From NCBI RefSeq assembly GCF_000004195.4, contig NC_030678.2, forward strand, positions 88,200,904 to 88,264,903: a stretch of 64,000 nt of DNA, read 5' to 3'. Positions within the stretch are counted from its first letter, which is position 1. Each line of letters begins with the position of its first letter. Below are positions 19,851-33,475 of this stretch, piece by piece. A program made the position numbers and the translations under genes. The notes under the pieces are model-generated. The model did not search any database, was not told the DNA's origin, and was given only the letters and a program-made list of their open reading frames with translations. The stretch comes from Xenopus tropicalis (Eukaryota; Chordata; Amphibia; Anura; Pipidae).

Positions 19851-20915
19851 TCAAAGCCTGGGAAACTGCACTGCACTTTAGGATAGGAACCCATTAGCAG
19901 CTAATTGGACCTGATAGGGAACTGAAGCCTGTTTTTGATTGGGTGACTATAGGACTGTGATTGGCTATTTCCCCTCTGCTGTGCTTCTGGCAGGGACCAT
20001 CAGGACACACCCACCCCTCTTTTGAAACATGGACAAGGATCAGGGAGTATCTATAAGGAGCTCCAATAAAGTGGTCTTTTTTAAAGATACTATTATTTTT
20101 TGCCACAAAGTAAAACCAGCTCCATATATCATTCATTATTGCCTACAAGTTTGGAGGGAATTTATCCTATATGTCTCCCTCAAAGTGACTCAGCTCTTCT
20201 ACCTTTCATTCTTGCCATCTCATACCTCATTCCCATTCCCCTATAGCATTTTTTCACCACTTATTTTACCAACCTTCCATCCTTTGTCTCCCCAACTCTT
20301 GTGTACCATCAAACCTCTTTATTATTCCTGGATTCTCCTATCAGCCTTCTATATAATATCCTCTAACCTGAATTAACAGTTCCCTATTTGTATATAAATG
20401 CTCTACTTCCACATACATGTTTCTTCTAGTTTTCCTTCTCTCCCTCCCAAGTTTGCATCATATGTAGTTGTCATAACTATAACTATAATAAACACTAATT
20501 TAAAAGGTTGAATTTGATACTATAGCATACTGGGATGTCTATTTACTGGCTGTCTACCCCCCATCTATTCTTTGTCTAAGTTTAATAAGTCATAATTGAC
20601 CCCTTTGGGTTTGTAACATAAGGACACCAGTGAATTGATTTGGTTTATGGGAGAAAAAGGGAAACTATTAACAAGAGAGACCAAACTAATTACATGTTTT
20701 CCTTTAAACAGCATAAAACATCACTAATTCAAACACATGCAAATATCTCCTCAGCTTAGTCACACCATTTGCTCTCAGCGCTGCTAAAGAAGATACAAAA
20801 ACTGACTCCTTCTAACAGCACTGCAAACATCTATCTTACTTCTTTGGAAAACAGTCTGCAATGTGCGAAGGATGGTTTTGAAGCCTTTAGGAGTCTTGAA
20901 ACAAATTAAAATGAA

Positions 20916-20937
20916 AAATAAATAAATAAATAAATAA
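20916..20937. repeat. (AAAT)n microsatellite
   Basis: About five consecutive AAAT units, next to no recognisable retroposon tail. Confidence 0.85.
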
Positions 20938-21501
20938 GACTTGGGGAAGAAGGGGAAGAAGATGACAGAAATGGGTGGTGGTAGACTATGTTTTTTTTGC
21001 ATAAGTCCAATACTGGCAACAGCCTAGGAGGTAAAAATCACATTGCTACCAAAGGGTCTTTTGGCTCTGTCCTTTTCTGGAAACTGCAATATGTTAAGTG
21101 CTGTTTACTGAAAGTTATCCAGAAGATCTGGATATTATTATAAAACTCAAGTGTGAGCAAAGGTTTACCTTACTTGATTTTCACTTACAGTAAACCAGGA
21201 GTGCAATGTGCATTTTCAGATGCAATTTGCCATTTTTTTTACCCACAATACAGCATTTATTATTCCACCATTACAGCACCATTACAGCACCATTGTGGGC
21301 AAACACAGCATTACATTTGCTGGAATTGCTGCTGCACCAAACAAACTCAATGTTTGCATGTCATTCAATGGATTTGCCTATTGGCGTAGCCCACAGAAAA
21401 AGCCCTGGAATTACTACCAGCTTGAAATTGGCAGTAGCTCCAGGGTCCTCGTGTCGGTTGGGATGGAGGCATTGGGCAGAGTGCAACTATAAGATAGTTC
21501 A

Positions 21502-21753
<252 letters not shown>

Positions 21754-22932
21754 TCATTTGATTCCTACATTACTTATAATTGAATCTTTAATCTATCCTT
21801 TGTTGTTTCGGCTACTTATGATGGTTATGTAATATGCCAAATGCCAATTTTGGAATGCCCCCCCCCCAAAAAGAGAGAGAGAAAAAAGCAAGCTCCGAGT
21901 AGACCATTATAATCTACTTCTGTAATGAATCTGCCTGTGATATACATTTAACTCACAATTGACAGAAATGTGTTAACAAATTACAGAAAAGCCAGATTCT
22001 TAATAAAAAATATTAAGTTAGATATAGTGTTATCATTTTTTTTTTTTACAAATATTGAAGGAACCACACTAAATTATGTTAGATGAAATACACGAAGTGC
22101 TATTTTTTTTTTTTTTTTTTTAAATCATTCCCTATCATTTTAAAATAAAAAGAGCTTAAAATTTGATGAAGGTTAGTACTGCTACATATCTGCAAATAAG
22201 TACATTGCCAAATATTGCAAACGCAAGATCTAGTTTCATTCATCATAATTCATTCCAAAGGCTTAGCAGTCTCAGCGGATGTTTTTTAACATCAAAAAAA
22301 AAAAAAAAATGAAATATCCAAATGTTGTTTTTGGATGCATCTCATGAAACAGATGGAGAAGAGAGGCTGGAGACAGATTCAGATTTGAAATGGATATTAC
22401 TGTTTAAATGAATTTGGTTCTTTGGAGAGCAGATCTACTAGTCTTAGAGCAAGGTTTGTTGAGTTCAAGGCATTTAGTAAAGTATGCTACAGCAAGGCAG
22501 TCTCCTATGTTATCTTCAAAACAGAACTCTAGAGAAATGGCATTTAAATTAAATATATTTGTGTAGCATTTCCACTGTATTTGTAATAACTGTATATATT
22601 TGAAAGCAGTCTGCCCAGAGCTTATTAAAGGGTATATTCACAAAATATAATAGCTATTACTTGAACATGTGTGCAAGGGATGGGCAAATGACAAAGGACA
22701 CATTATTATAATGATATTTAGGAATGCAATGTGCACTTAGCATCAGCATATATGTATGATTTGGCGGTGAAAATGAAAAGAAACATTGCAATTCATTTAG
22801 TAGTAGGTGCAATTGTGTTTAGTTGTGTGTGTATAAATACCAATATATATAAATATATATATATAAAGTCCAAGGAAATCAGGCACTCACGTATCAGAAG
22901 TAAGGATGCCTGGGTGCAGAATTGTAATAGAG

Positions 22933-23034
22933 ATAATACAAAAAGGTACCCCGCACTCACAGGACTTATAAGAAAATAAACAATAAAAATTGTTTATTTT
23001 CTTATAAATCCTGTGAGTGCGGGGTACCTTTTTG

Positions 23035-23040
<6 letters not shown>
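22933..23040. repeat. 51-bp-arm inverted repeat (fold-back)
   Basis: The arms 22933-22983 and 22990-23040 are complementary with about one mismatch and a 6-nt loop. The right arm contains CCTGTGAGTGCGGGGTACCT. The upstream sequence CAGGCACTCACGTATCAGAA belongs to the same unit. A (TA)n tract starts at the right edge. It could form a near-perfect hairpin on either strand. Confidence 0.85.

Positions 23041-23069
<29 letters not shown>
23036..23069. repeat. (TA)n microsatellite
   Basis: About fifteen uninterrupted TA units abut the right arm of the fold-back repeat. Confidence 0.9.
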
Positions 23070-23071
<2 letters not shown>

Positions 23072-23540
23072 TATATTATATAATGACATAAATACATAAA
23101 TATATATATAGCCTTACCAGGTCTTGTGCGCCCAAACTTGACCAGACATAAAATAATGCCTGTTGTGTCCATGTGCACTACTTTGTTTATACACCTAAAA
23201 ATCACACACGTAATTGAAGAATATGCCAAAAACTCAAATACACTTGGATTCTTTTGTCATGAGTGCAACTTGCCTGCTTCATGCCTTACACACACAAAGG
23301 AGCCTGGGGGGAAAATGTTGCACTTTCCGAATATAGTGACTCATCTTACACAGTTTGGCATAACCTGAACATGGTTTATTTCCATAAACTAGTGTGCCAT
23401 GTAATGTTATGGCATGCAGTGCCAGATGTTTCACTAAAGTCTGTTCAGTAGCACGAAATAACTAAGCCACAAACAAGAGAGGAAAGGCTATAATTTGGTT
23501 GAAAGGTGATAAAGATTACCATTAACTAAAGCTTTATTTA

Positions 23541-23966
<426 letters not shown>

Positions 23967-26719
23967 TCAGAGAGGAGGGCAAGCAAAACAAATTAGAAAT
24001 GTAAGCTCAACCAAGGTATATATTTCTATGCCACAATAAAGATGTCAAGAATAAGAATGTACATATATTAAACGGTATAATATTAACCCTACATGAAAAA
24101 TGCAGTCAAGCAATTTCCCCCAAACAGCTGCCAAAGTGGTCACAAAATAGGTGTTTACTCAGTGGTGGCAATCTGAAACTGTTTCCTTATCACTGGAACA
24201 AATGGCATTGTTTAGGCATATTTTTCAATAGAAGTGGTAATTATCCAGAGATGGGGCTAAAACCCGAGTTTAGAAAGTAGAACATATGTGCTGACATTGT
24301 ACATCTTCAGCCTAAGACTCTTCAAATCTCATTTAACTACTACTCCCAAATCCAGTGACAATTGACAAGAATGAATAAGAAGTTCTTACAAGCTGACCTT
24401 AGACTGTGTGTTTGACGATTAAAAGCTAAAAATGTTATGTTGAATAGGTGTTAATCTTTCTACGTTAATACTTTAGGCATTTCTATTCAAAAGCCTACCA
24501 AAACACCATAATGCATGATAATACATGTAATTACAGAGCTGAATGTTCTGCACAGTACTGACTAACAGAAAGGGGTGTTTCTGGCTCAGTAAAGCATCAT
24601 GATGATATTTGTGTACCAAGTGATAGATTTATTATTTCTTTAGCATCATGGGAGTACATGCAATACCTGAAGTCCTACTCAGGTCTGTGATCTTGGAGTG
24701 ACCTCCAACTGGTAAGTCTGATCACAGAGGTAAAACAACCTCCTCCCTTTTTTATGACTGCTTAATAGTCTGGCGAGAGAAACAATTGAGCAAATGTCAA
24801 ATCATCTATTAGCATATTAGTTCCATTTGACTCTGCTGATCTCTAATTGGAGCTTGGCATAACAATTCTAGTGTAATGGTGCCAGTGTGACCCTCCCACA
24901 CCCATTTTCCAGTTTTCTTTCAAATAAACACATTTAATGCCAATGTTTTCACAGCAGGGGATGCTTTAATGCATTGTTTTCCTGTTACTTAGCATTCTAT
25001 GAAAATGTGATCAGCTTCCCTGGCTTTCTGCTTTCTCATATGAAAAATACTGTTAATGGTTGTTAATATATTATGGATACAACTGACAGAATATGATCAC
25101 TTAATGTACTTGAGTAAAACTGTCATCTAAAATATAATTTTAGTCAAAGAAATGTGATCTGCTGTACTTGATTTCTTAGCCTTTTAAATATAATTTTGCT
25201 ATTGACCATCAGTGTTCAACTTAGCCTTCCAGTTGTTGATGCCACTGGATGTTTTTCATCAGCTGCTGGAGGGCTGCAGGTTAGACTTTCTGGCATTATA
25301 CTTATTACTACAGTTCTCACTGTCAACTGCATCTGCTGCAGTCAATGGTACATTAGCCTTGAATAATGTCACTAATGGGTAATAGATTATTACTGTTGGA
25401 ATTTGCCTACTGGTGACACCCATACATGCACATACTAGCACACACAGACCAACTGCATAAAGTTATAGCAGGCAACTTTGAAGTTATATAGAGAACAATG
25501 CAACTAAATTCATCTTTGAACATGGGTCTAAACACACACAATATGTCCCTTGCCTTCAGCAATTAAAATCCTTTCAAGCAGCATGCCTCAAGAAGCTGCT
25601 TAGTGTGGATGGCAAATATATAAGCTTTCCTGCCACAGCACAATATTAAGCCATTTCTTTTGGGAACCTTGTCAGGATGTAAATAGTGACAGTGCAAAAT
25701 CCAATGAAACAAAGTTCCAAGTCACAAACAGGCCTTAGAGGCATTAGCAGTGCACAAGATATGCAGTAAATATAAAAAAGCCAAGTATGTTTCTTCAGTC
25801 TTATAAACTACATCAAAGGAAGCATTTTCTCTATAAAGGATGCCCTCTAGCTAATTGCTCTGTCTAAAGGATGAAAATTTCCATTGGGAGATCTTTGTTT
25901 TGTCATTGAATATATTTGTAGAAAATCAGCTCACCTCCAGGTTCCTTCTCTTTAATGTAAGCAGTGAATGTGCTTTATTATGCAGTGTCTCTAGTTCACT
26001 TCTGCCCCTCACAGATGCTACCCAGGAGGTAGACAACAACAACAATTTTTTTTAATTAATTTACATGGGAACCATCATTAATCTATAAAATGGATGTAGA
26101 CTTTCCCACTATGTTAAACTGGACTGTTACACAACATTTTTTTTTTTAATTTTTGATTGTTTCGAAAGTATTGTACAGTATTTCTAAACTCAAAGCAGCA
26201 GACCCCTGTGTATACCTCTGACAACAAAAAATGTTAAATACTTTTCTGTTTAGATAAAAGAATGAATTCCAATTCTTTAAAGTGATATTTATGAAGATAA
26301 TGTTACCTTAATCTAAGGGCAAATTATTCAATCTATATATAAAAAAGGAATGTACATTTCTATATATTATGAAATATTTAGGGTAATTTGCAAAGACCCT
26401 GGACAGAAGAGCAAGAGCACTAAGGGACTCAAAACCCTGCCCCTTAGTGATCATTCAGAGAGCGCTTCTGTGTATTGGCTGCAAAAAAATGCAGCATTAG
26501 CTGACGTAAACCAGCCCTGTCCTTACCGCATACCACAGAGCAGGCTACTCTCATTCCTTAACTTACACATCTGAATGATGCACGAGTTAGGGGAAGCGTA
26601 GAGTGTAGAAGAGCGACACCTATGTACCTCCACCCTACTGCACCTAATAAACAGACAGCACTGTATTTATGGTGGCGGTTGAATGTCTTTGTGCTCCAAA
26701 AGATACATACATACATTTA

Positions 26720-26938
26720 GGAGCAGATTTAGTGTGAAATGAGACCTCACTACAGAAAAACTCTCCTACTTTCTATTCATTCCTGGGGATTTTAGAAGCA
26801 TATTTATCAATGGGTCAAAGTTAGAGTTCACCATTTTATAAATGCACTTATAAAAATCCCATAGGAATGAATAGAAAGTTGGGAAGTTTTTTTTTTTTGT
26901 ACTGAACACTAATCTCACACTTTGATAAATCCACCCCC
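26720..26938. mobile_element. MITE related to 2943-3131
   Basis: The left end GGAGCAGATTTAGTGTGAAA and the right end CACACTTTGATAAATCCACC (then CCC) are inverted and diverged. The interior shares ATATTTATCA(G/A)TGGGT, GTTCACCATTT and AAAATCCCATAGGAATGAAT with the earlier copy. TA flanks both sides. Further fragments of this family lie at about 34658-34880. Confidence 0.65.
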
Positions 26939-29261
26939 TAGTGTGCAGGCAGGGTGCATAGTACAAAAATATGTCGGATTGCCCCTGTTTTGGCACTGTG
27001 CTCTTATATGTCTTATATGTTGTAATGACACATTTTATCTAATGGGAAATACTGCATTTTAGGTAGTGAGGAAGTAGTAACTCACAGCAGCAAAGAATAG
27101 TAGGAATTTACTGGTCTACAACAGTATACTGAGGGTAAATAGGTATCAGGCATCCATAATTATGATTGATCAGAAAAGTGGCATGCATAAAATATTGTTG
27201 GAACCTGGAGAAACATGGTAGTTCTAGTGCATTGAATTAATGGAGGTCTACATAACACCAAACATTTTCAACTTAATTTAAAAGTGTAGGAATACAATTT
27301 AATTGCATCACTAATTTTTTAAATTATTCACATGTGTGGCATTATGCAGAGATAAAAAAAAATGTGAAATATATGACTTAAAAGAGAATAGGAAATGTTT
27401 CTTCAATAACTGAATCCAAGTGGGAATGAATTGTTGGCTGGAGTGAGTATAGTCATGCACAAGAAATTGATATGCTGTAGAATCCTGGGTGAATTTCCAT
27501 ATAAAGGTTCTCTGGGCACAACAACAGTCTCACACATTTTTCATGCATAGAAATTTAAAATTCACTTTGATAATTTCAAAGAACAATATGCTCTCATCCT
27601 TTCACACCTGATGATTAGACCTCTATTACGTAAACAATAAACAAAAACAACAGTGCCCAACACTTCATAAATTTGGCCTATACCCCTGTACATAGTTTCC
27701 AGGCGTAATTATTCCATTCCAGTTTCCCTTAAGACTAAAATAACTTGAAGCAGGACACTCATTTCAGATGTCCACTCGAAACAACTCCAGATATAAAGAT
27801 ATGATTGCTTCCATGTACTGTAAGTAAACATCTGTAAGCTCTTTGGTGCAGATAATCCTATCACACTGTCTTGTGAATTATGCAGCTTTGTGCCATTCAA
27901 ATGCACAGCACAATAAATAAAATACAAACATAAATATATAAAATATGTCTAGGGAGTTGGCAGAGCCACAAATAATCTTTTCCCTTGAATGTTCACAATA
28001 TGAGGGTTATAACCAAGATAGCTACAACGTCATTTATTCTGCTCAGGCTTTTTACAGTTCGGGCTTCGCTATCTCTTGAATTCAATGAGAAAGGGAACTT
28101 AGTCTATGATGGAATACAGGAAGAAATCCACTATGACTGTAAATATTGAAGATAAAACATCATATAAATTAGAGAGAATCATATGTAATAGTTTGTGTGC
28201 TGACATATAAATATCGTCGTGATCATTCCTTTTTAAAACTTGGCTAATATACCAAATCTTCTCATAATGATGATGTAAGAATGGCATAATGGAAAGTTGG
28301 ACAACCTATACAAATTGCTGGTAATAATTCTGCACTGAGGTGTGGGACATAAGAGCTGGGACGCATTATTTATTGAGACACTTACTAAGAAACCAGGAGC
28401 CAAAATAGAAGTAAATTCTATTTCTGTATGTGCATCATAATGGCAGACGAATTAAATCATTATTTCGTATTGCTGAATTAAGGGGAATTAAGGCTGTGTC
28501 CCTTCCAAACTGTTCATGTGCTTATTGGCTGCTTTGTTCCTATTACTGATGGAACAAACTTGATCCAGACATTTTACTTAAATAGCTTACTATGTCCAAG
28601 CATGTTACTAGACTTATATTTTATAGATCATCAAACACTGTCCATCTATGCCTTTTAAAATAAATGCCTTTATTTTAGTGACTTCCTTTAATTTTGTCAG
28701 TGCCAAAAAGGCAGAAAGAGCTGTATGTTCCAAAACCACTACATTAGATAGTCAAAAGAAATCACAAATTGATTCACTAATTGATAGTAATTTATAGTAA
28801 TCTTTTATGTATAATTTTTTTTATACAGAGTAGTTTTTGGAAATGTTCAGCATACAAAGAAATTGCTGCAGTCCTAAAATTATTATTTGGAGATGCCCGT
28901 GATGGAGAACCCTCTAGTTTTTTTTTTTTGGTTCCTTTACCATGTGGCAAGGTGCCTATGCCTCTGTTCTTTCAGGTGCAAGAAAGCCTGTATTTACCAC
29001 CTAACTTTAGAAAGCTATTAAGTACTGGATGAATTAAATGAGCTGAATGACATTCAAGGCAGGGGCATGCCAGGGGATTTCCTTGTCCCATTCAATACTA
29101 ACCCTGTAGTACACACTGCATACAAATGGTATTGTAAATAAGTCCTTTGGTAGTAGAGAATAATATATGATTGTGAAATTTTCACTTATAGACACAGTTA
29201 CCAAATGGCGCAAAAAATACAAAAGCTTGTCACAGTGATCCATGGGAGATTTAGGTTTCTT

Positions 29262-29380
29262 GGGGTATATTTATCAAAGAATGCTATTTTTACCCTTCGA
29301 CAAATAAGCCCCCAAAAATCCTATACAAATTAAGAGAGCGCTTTACCCAGAGGCGAATTCTCCTTTGATAAATATACCCC
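29262..29380. mobile_element. 119-bp MITE with GGGGTATATTTATCAAAG ends
   Basis: GGGGTATATTTATCAAAGAA at the left is matched by TCCTTTGATAAATATACCCC at the right, nearly perfect inverted repeats. The centre holds AAGCCCCCAAAAATCC. It is too short for coding capacity. A single matching end occurs at about 50674 (GGGGTATATTTATCATTGCC). Confidence 0.75.
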
Positions 29381-30737
29381 TTAGAGGGAATAATGCCCTA
29401 AGGCATTAACATTCATAACTGCAATTATATTATTAATTTTTCAATGCATTTTTTTGTAACCAATTCTCTCTAGAGCTTAGCTTTAAATGAATGTTCATGC
29501 ATTTCCTAATGAAATCTCTACACATTATAATTATCAAAGTAAATGTTTTATAATAGGAACCATAGAAGTTTAGGGGGCATTGCCTCTTCTCTTCATGATA
29601 ACCATGGCATTAAATCTCACCAAAGTTATCTCACCCTAGCTTAATATCTACATGTAAGTATTGTTGTTTATTTAATAAAATAAAAATGTTTAATGGGTAG
29701 TTTCCATTTTGGTGGTCAGAAAAGCTGCAGTATATTACAACAGATTACAGACACAGGTACAAAGCAGATTTTTTTTTATTAGAATGACATTGGAAATAAG
29801 TCACCAGTGGCTAGGCATTATTTATGTGTATACTTTATATTTTCTGCATGCTGTACCAAATAATGTGATAAAACCCCCAACTAAAATCATGAATTATAGC
29901 CTGTAGCCTATGACGAGAGTAGATGTGGATACTGCAAGCCCGTGTGCGTCAAACACCTATTACCTATCATTAATTTTTAATTAGCACTAGCTGTGTTTTG
30001 ATGTCTTAATGTCATAGACTGCACACTCAGATTATACACCTGAATATGTTGCTGGAAAAACCACAATTTAATAGTACTGAATGATTCAGGAAATTCTTGA
30101 AAGGCAGAGGTGGTCAGAGCTTCCAAATAAGAGATAGGGAGAGAAGCCTCATAGATAGCTGGCCAGTTTCTTCTAAACTTTTGCTTTTCATTCAACACTC
30201 CCTGAATAGGTTTATTATTCAGAAACTGCTGTCTATCACAAAGAGTGCAATTGCCTAAAGTAGTCATTATTTGCAGTTTGGACTTGCCTTGCCCAGTGCA
30301 TATAGATTATTAAAAAAATCAGCTTTCAATTAAAATATGTATTTGCTTAACCAAAGACATCGCATCACGTTCTAAGATGTGGCCGACAGCAACCACTTAG
30401 GAAAGCCAACAACAGTTTTCATCAACATCTTATGGATTTAAAACTTTATATCACAGTACCTATAGAGATGTAATACATGGGAAAGACATTAATGTTGTGT
30501 TAAATGTGACAGCTGTTCACTTGTTATACACATACCTTGACACACTGAACACACATCACACACATTAAGATATCATCAACATATGCACTAAACTTAAATC
30601 CACTTACAAAAACACAGTAGGGGTTAATAAAAGGCAAGTTTGCCCAGTTGCAGTAACCCATAGCAGGTAGCATTAAGGGTGAAGGCAAGAAGAGCTACTT
30701 AGTCGCAGCTACTTGTCACGGCTACTAAACTATAGAA

Positions 30738-31027
30738 CAGTGATCCCCAACCAATGGCTCATGAGCTGTTAACATGTTGCTCTCAGTGCCCCCAAACCAG
30801 GTAGTTATTTTTGAATTCCTGACTTGGTGGCAAATTTTGGTTGAATAAAAACAAGATTTAGTACCAAATAAAGCCTCCTGTAAGCTGATAGTATGCATAG
30901 AGGCTGCCTAATAGCCAATCTTAGCCCTTATTTGACACCTCCATGAACTTTTATGATGCTTGTGTTGCTCTCCAAGTCTTTTTATATTTGACTGTGGCTC
31001 ACGAGTAAAAAAGGTGGGGAACCCATG
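30738..31027 (+). mobile_element. 290-bp hAT-type MITE (CAGTGATCCCCAACC family), copy 1
   Basis: Ends CAGTGATCCCCAACC and GGTGGGGAACCCATG are imperfect inverted repeats. The exact 8-bp duplication CTATAGAA flanks the element at 30730-30737 and 31028-31035. The body is the same as copy 2 at 39539-39846, but copy 1 lacks about 20 bp near the left end. The CAG...CTG-type ends plus the 8-bp duplication indicate hAT. Confidence 0.9.
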
Positions 31028-31085
31028 CTATAGAAAATACCCTGCCCTAGACAATACTGAGAATTGCCTCTGCTAAAACACACAT

Positions 31086-31533
31086 GGGGCACATTTACTA
31101 ATCCACGAACGCTCCGAGCGTTCGATCGGTGTATTTTTGGCGACTTTTTCGTATTTTTCACGACTTTTTCGTACTTTGCGACAAAATTTGTGCGACAAAA
31201 TCGTATTGTCGTGCTGAATACGAAAGTTTTGGATTCTTTCAAGCTTCGGTATTGTGACATTCCTTGGGCCAGGTTGGAGCTGCACAGTCCCATTGATTCC
31301 TATGGGAGGCTTCCAAAACCATGCATAGAAGGAGCAAAGTTGGAAAGGTTTTCCTGCATTTTATGGCGGATACGAAAATTTTGTGTCTTTCGGATCGCCA
31401 ATACGATATTATCGTGACTAATACGTTTTTTTCGTAAGCATATTCGTGATATTTGCGATTTTAAGAAATTATCGTATCCAATCCGAATATATCCCATTCG
31501 AGATTGGAACTCGCGTTTTCATGAATGTGCCCC
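31086..31533. mobile_element. 448-bp MITE with GGGGCACATT...AATGTGCCCC ends
   Basis: The terminal decamers are perfect inverted repeats. The flanks of the interior are rich in TTTTTCGTA / TACGAAA motifs, as in the neighbouring element at 31756-32263. The middle (about 31250-31370, with GGAGCTGCACAGTCCCATTG) is unique to this copy. No convincing target duplication was found (CAT left, ATA right). Confidence 0.75.
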
Positions 31534-31755
31534 ATAGTCAGAGTCAATTGTCAGTAAATGATCAGCATTGTCTATTTTAGTAGCTGTGAAAAGTAGCTGC
31601 TACTAGTAACTTTGTGTGTATTCACCCTTACTTGTCACCTGTTTAATTATTAAAATTATTGCTTGAAATAGGTTACTTTACCTGGACAAATGTAGTGCCT
31701 TTTTATTAGATAAGAGGTTAAAACTAATTCTTGTATACAAAATAAACAGTGCATA

Positions 31756-32263
31756 GGGGCACATTTACTAACCCACGAACGGGTCGAAATGAGTCCAATT
31801 GCGTTATTTTCGTAATGATCGGTATTTTGCGATTTTTTCGGCTTCTTTACGAATTTTTCGTTACCAATACGATTTTTGCGTAAAAACGCGAGTTTTTCGT
31901 AGCCATTACGAAAGTTGCGTAAAATCGCCCGATTTTTCGTAGCGTTAAAACTTACGCGAAAAGTTGCGCCTTTTTTGTAGCGTTAAAACTTAAAAGGTGC
32001 AAAGTTTCACGTAAGTTTTAACGCTATGAAAAAAGCGCAACTTTTTGCGCAAGTTTTAACGCTACGAAAAATCGCCAGATTTTACGCAACTTTCGTAATG
32101 GCTACGAAAAACTCGCGTTTTTACGCAAAAATCGTATTGGTAACGAAAAATTCGTAAAGACGCCGAAAAAATCGCAAAAAATACGAAAAAGTCGCAAAAT
32201 GTTCGTTTTCAAGTCGGAACTTTTCCAATTCGGGTCGGATTCGTGGGTTAGTAAATCAGCCCC
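31756..32263. mobile_element. 508-bp palindromic (fold-back) DNA transposon
   Basis: Almost the entire element is one inverted repeat. Left GGGGCACATTTACTAACCCA pairs with right TGGGTTAGTAAATCAGCCCC. Inner blocks such as CGTAAAAACGCGAGTTTTTC pair with GAAAAACTCGCGTTTTTACG, towards a centre near 32005. ATA flanks both ends. It is unusually rich in CG dinucleotides for this AT-rich region and has no coding capacity. Confidence 0.9.
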
Positions 32264-32479
32264 ATAGAGTTATTCAACCTACTGCAAATTTTTTGCAGTG
32301 GTTCAGTATAATGCAGACATTTACATTATTTCCAATTGTAACTTGTCAGTGTTGCTACTTGGTGACGCTAAAGAGATTTGTGATTTAGCACACTTCACTA
32401 AAATGGTGCAGTCAATTTAAACTGTGCTGCTTGTCCATTAGGTGACTGTTGGAAAATCAGTGTAATGTACAGTAATTTT

Positions 32480-32592
32480 TTTTGATGCTCGCCTGTTTTG
32501 CTGTTTCACAGATTTTTTGCCGTTTCGCTAATCTTTTCATAGATTCGCGATCTTTTCGGCGAAGCAAAATGGGACAGATTCGCTCATCACTA
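32480..32592. mobile_element. Right-end fragment of a hAT-type MITE (TAGTGATGAGCGAA family)
   Basis: GCAAAATGGGACAGATTCGC then TCATCACTA matches the right end of the 14956 and 15133 copies. The upstream part (GCCGTTTCGCTAATCTTTTC) is family-like, but no left terminus is seen. Confidence 0.65.
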
Positions 32593-33475
32593 ATCTCTTG
32601 AAGTGGCTGAATTGAGGGCAATATAAAAATACCTTGTGTTTTAGCAAAAGAAAGTCCCATCCAGCCATTCTAACCGAAAAAAATGTCTCTTCATTCATTC
32701 TTGAATGGTTTCTAAACTACATGATTAGATACAGTATCTGGGTCAGATGGGTCACAAAATCACAAGTTACAAACAAGCAACAAACTGGATTTCATAATTA
32801 AAAAAAAGACCAACTCCGGCCATACATTAAGGTGATAAATTCCCAGAGGCTTAGATGAACTACTTCAAGAATACGTTTCATGTAATAGAGTTTCCATGTT
32901 GGGAGGCACAGCTCTGCCATCTGGGCCATAGCTCACTATGTTTTAATGTACATTGTTTATTATTTATTGACTTGATTATTTAGCACATACTGAACTATTA
33001 CTTGATAAAAGCTGTGGAAAATATGGACTGTGTAAAAGGGCTGCGTGTTTCTGGCTGCCATCTACATAACTCCATAATACCCAACAGAGTGAAATGAGAA
33101 GACTTTTGCATTATTTACAGAAAGAGCCAAAGCTGATACATTTTGCTTTTGGCATATTTATAATACACCTAACACTACCCCATCCAAAGTACAGTACTAC
33201 CTTTAGATCAATTATTAAGTTATCATTTACGTTTAGAATTTGAGAAGAAGCACAATTATAGTTAACATTAATGTTCTGTATAGTTAGGAAAGTCAATGCA
33301 GTAAGGCTAATACTAAACTAGGACTTAATTCCATACATGCCCCTTTGCAACCTATAGTGAGAACCAATGCACCTCTTCAGCCTACTCTGGTGAATTATGA
33401 ACATACTTTAATCTAACTGAACCCTGGAAATACCATGAGGCTGGAACTGCTGGTAATTCCATGGTTCCTCTAGAT

